Positions 13,611 to 16,025 of a DNA stretch of 16,025 nucleotides are shown here, one piece after another. A program made the position numbers and the translations under genes. Numbering within the stretch: position 1 is the first letter of the stretch; each line of letters opens with the position of its first letter. The DNA lies in the NCBI GenBank assembly GCA_964428905.1, contig CAYSAA010000018.1, forward strand, positions 1 through 16,025, in the 5' to 3' direction. This stretch comes from CAYSAA01 sp964428905. Lineage in GTDB: Bacteria > Atribacterota > Phoenicimicrobiia > Phoenicimicrobiales > Stramentimicrobiaceae. The notes below the pieces were generated by a model, which saw nothing but the letters and a program-made list of their open reading frames with translations, had not been told where the DNA came from and searched no databases.

Positions 13611-16004
13611 TTATACTTTCACAATTCCTCTCTTGAAATCTATGATATCTTTAATGCGATAATCCAATTTACTCGCATTTGGTAATTTGATACCCAGGGT
13701 TTCTGCAATTAATTCCTCTATGGTTTCGATAAAAATAAACTGAATATCTTTTTTTATTTCCTCGGGAACCTCACAAAGATTTTTTTTATTTTCCGCTGGA
13801 AGAATGATTCTTTTAATGCCTGAACGATGGGCCGCAATGACTTTTTCTTTAATTCCCCCAACCGGGAGGACTGCTCCTCTTAAAGATATCTCCCCGGTCA
13901 TAGCTGTTTTGGCATCTACCGGTATGCCGGTAAACAATGACGCTATGGAGGTAAACAAGGTCACACCCGCTGATGGTCCATCTTTGGGGATAGAACCCTG
14001 CGGTATATGAATATGAAGGTCATGTTTATCTAACTGAACATCCTTCAATTCCAAAACCAATCTGGACCTGATCAAACTCTGGGATATTTGAGCTGACTCT
14101 TTCATCACATCACCTAATTGTCCGGTTAACAGTAACTTCCCTTTTCCCGGCATAAAGGCGCTTTCGATAAATAGAATATCTCCGCCAACGGGTGTCCATG
14201 CCAATCCGGTAACTACCCCAGGAGGATTGGACTGTTTAACTTTGTCATAATGGGAAGTTTCGGGTCCCAAGATATCAGGCAGCATTTCTTCTTTAACTAG
14301 ATAAGGAAGTCTAACTTCCTCAACAACAATTTTTTCTGTTGCATGCCTGGCTATCGCAGACAATTGTTTTTTAACACCCCTCACTCCTGCTTCCCGGGTA
14401 TGCTTGTCTATGATTGCCTTGATAGCATTGTCTTCTATCTTTAACTGATCATGAGAAATTCCATGGTTTGCTAATACTTCATCAATCAGATGATCTTTGG
14501 CTATATGAAATTTCTCTGTCGAGGTATAACTGTTCATTGGAATGATTTCCATTCTATCTCTAAGGGGTTCCGGAATATCCCTCAGAGAGTTCGCTGTCCC
14601 AATAAAAAATACATCAGACAAATTATAGGGAACTTCCAGGTAATGATCTGAAAAAGAATTGTTTTGCTCCGGATCCAGAACTTCCAGTAAAGCACTTGTT
14701 GGATCTCCCATGTGAGAAGCCAATAATTTATCTACTTCATCCAAAATAAACACCGGATTAGTGCTTCCAGCCTTTTTGATTCCCTGAATAATTCTTCCCG
14801 GAAGGGCACCGATGTAAGTTCTGCGATGTCCTCTTATTTCCGCTTCATCCCTTACTCCTCCCAGGCTGATTCTCACATATTCTCTCTGTAGCGCTTTGGC
14901 AATGCTTTTCCCCAGGCTGGTCTTGCCGGTTCCCGGGGGTCCTACCAGAAGAAGGATGGAACCTTGTTGATTATTTTTCAGCTTCATCACGGTTAAATGC
15001 TGAATAATTCTTTCCTTCACCTTCTCCAATCCGTAGTGGTCTTTTTCTAAGAATTTTTTAGCTTCTTTAATATCTACTTCCTTTACACTGTTTTTTCCCC
15101 AGGGAAGGGATGTCAGTAAATCCAAATAGTTTCTGATGATATTTATCTCCATACTATTTGACCCCTGATTCTCTAATTTATCATTTTCTGCTCGGGCAAT
15201 CTCTTTCACATCGTCCGGCATTTTTGATTCATTGATTAAGGTCAAATAGTCCTTCTTTTTATTTTCAGGCTGCTCGCCTTCATTTAATTCTTCCTTGATT
15301 GCTTTTAATTGCTCTCTTAACACTTTTTCTCTATATTGTTTATTGACTTCACCGGTTAACTTTGCATTGATTTCCATTTGAAATTTGATATTTTCTTTTT
15401 GTTTAATCAAAATGTCTAAAAACTTTAAGCTCTTCTCCTTTTTAGATCTCATTTCAAATAACTCTTGTTTTTCAAAACTGGAAATATTGATAAACTGCAT
15501 TAAATAACCAATGATTTTATCCATATCGTCAATTTTATTAATATATTGCATATAATGTTCCGAACCGATAAAGGCTCCGCTAATTTCGGCAGTGATTTTT
15601 TTTACATATTCAAGAATCTGTTTTTGGGTATTCTGATCTAAATCTTCAATCTCCGTAATAATATTGTATTTACCAACATAGAAATCCTCTTCCCGGCTTA
15701 TATTACTAACTTCTACTTTATCTATTACTTCTACATTTAGATCAAAGGTCATCTTTGCATCATCTATCTTCTCTACTTTTACCAAACTTCCAGTCGTATA
15801 CAAATCTTCTTTCCGGAAATTTTCTAAATTACATCCTTCCTTTAAAAGCAGCACAATAGCATAATAATTATCCTGCTTAATTCTGGAATCAATTTTCTCA
15901 CCCAATGATTTGTTAATCTTTAATATATTATTTGTTCCTTTAAATAGAACATTCCCAGGAATTGCTATAATGGTTAACTCATCTTTTAATTGGTCAACTG
16001 TCAT
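13611..16004 (-). CDS. lon: ATP-dependent protease Lon
   Basis: Lon unfolds and degrades damaged or regulatory proteins in the cytosol as a hexamer. The protein has 797 residues if started at 16004, close to the usual 780-810. The order is N-terminal substrate domain (about 1-190), coiled-coil-rich linker (190-300), AAA+ module with Walker A GPPGTGKT (355-362) and Walker B FILDEVDK (419-426), then the S16 protease domain with Ser678 in PKDGPSAG and Lys721 in GGIKEKV, the catalytic dyad. The N-terminus lacks the common PLRDxVVFPG pattern and reads TIIAIPGNVLFKG instead. GAGGTG at 16011-16016 is six bases before the ATG at 16004. ATG 16007 and GTG 16013 are alternatives in the same frame but too close to that site. 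The upstream promoter is outside the window. Confidence 0.97.
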   Translation of the reverse strand: MTVDQLKDELTIIAIPGNVLFKGTNNILKINKSLGEKIDSRIKQDNYYAIVLLLKEGCNLENFRKEDLYTTGSLVKVEKIDDAKMTFDLNVEVIDKVEVSNISREEDFYVGKYNIITEIEDLDQNTQKQILEYVKKITAEISGAFIGSEHYMQYINKIDDMDKIIGYLMQFINISSFEKQELFEMRSKKEKSLKFLDILIKQKENIKFQMEINAKLTGEVNKQYREKVLREQLKAIKEELNEGEQPENKKKDYLTLINESKMPDDVKEIARAENDKLENQGSNSMEINIIRNYLDLLTSLPWGKNSVKEVDIKEAKKFLEKDHYGLEKVKERIIQHLTVMKLKNNQQGSILLLVGPPGTGKTSLGKSIAKALQREYVRISLGGVRDEAEIRGHRRTYIGALPGRIIQGIKKAGSTNPVFILDEVDKLLASHMGDPTSALLEVLDPEQNNSFSDHYLEVPYNLSDVFFIGTANSLRDIPEPLRDRMEIIPMNSYTSTEKFHIAKDHLIDEVLANHGISHDQLKIEDNAIKAIIDKHTREAGVRGVKKQLSAIARHATEKIVVEEVRLPYLVKEEMLPDILGPETSHYDKVKQSNPPGVVTGLAWTPVGGDILFIESAFMPGKGKLLLTGQLGDVMKESAQISQSLIRSRLVLELKDVQLDKHDLHIHIPQGSIPKDGPSAGVTLFTSIASLFTGIPVDAKTAMTGEISLRGAVLPVGGIKEKVIAAHRSGIKRIILPAENKKNLCEVPEEIKKDIQFIFIETIEELIAETLGIKLPNASKLDYRIKDIIDFKRGIVKV

Positions 16005-16025
16005 CATTTTCACCTCATTTTTTTT

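Noticed and set aside
1..16025. CRISPR array
   Set aside because: No regularly spaced direct repeats with unique spacers were seen anywhere in the window. The only repeated core longer than 12 bases that I noticed is the REP-like pair 4 kb apart.

Overview
The window comes from an AT-rich bacterial chromosome with clear Shine-Dalgarno sites, a lipoprotein signal peptide and short intergenic gaps. The gene set (Lon, an OsmF/YehZYXW-type osmoprotectant ABC importer, a MalY/PatB lyase, an SLC13-type permease, AbiE and Fic remnants) fits a low-GC Firmicutes-like or Atribacterota-like bacterium. No phylogenetic marker in the window settles this, so the taxonomy is inference.

Layout. Positions 1-76 hold tRNA-Ala(CGC) on the minus strand. 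Positions 77-731 have no convincing gene but contain several inverted repeats, including a tandem hairpin pair that resembles an IS200/IS605-type end. Positions 732-4381 are an accessory, partly decayed segment, all on the minus strand. It has a DUF6429-like small protein, an intact Fic protein with a striking inverted repeat over its promoter and no Shine-Dalgarno site, a broken AbiEii toxin gene, a broken AbiEi antitoxin gene, an MTA/SAH-nucleosidase-like gene starting at TTG, and a winged-helix fragment that could be the missing N-terminus of the antitoxin. Position 4682 starts the only plus-strand gene, an SLC13/DASS permease with two RCK_C domains. Next, on the minus strand, come a GNAT acetyltransferase with a conserved-looking out-of-frame tail, a MalY/PatB-type PLP lyase, and the four-gene operon in the order binding lipoprotein, long permease, ATPase, short permease (13353 down to 9540). 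The window ends with lon, which has a strong intrinsic terminator.

How the parts relate. The osm-type operon is tightly packed: a 10-bp gap with the Shine-Dalgarno site over the previous stop, then an ATGA overlap, then an 11-bp overlap. It should build one complete importer for a betaine-like solute. It is bracketed by two copies of a CAGGGGACGGTTCT hairpin repeat that looks like a REP element. The 2.3-4.4 kb part is best read as a dead AbiE toxin-antitoxin locus, disabled by a frameshift and a catalytic change in the toxin and by an in-frame stop plus a missing N-terminus in the antitoxin. A nucleosidase gene may lie inside the old antitoxin gene. I see no complete new defence system. The most unusual points are the Fic promoter/operator arrangement, the possible split of abiEi by the nucleosidase, the REP-like pair around the osm operon, and the orphan conserved frame at 6528-6659.
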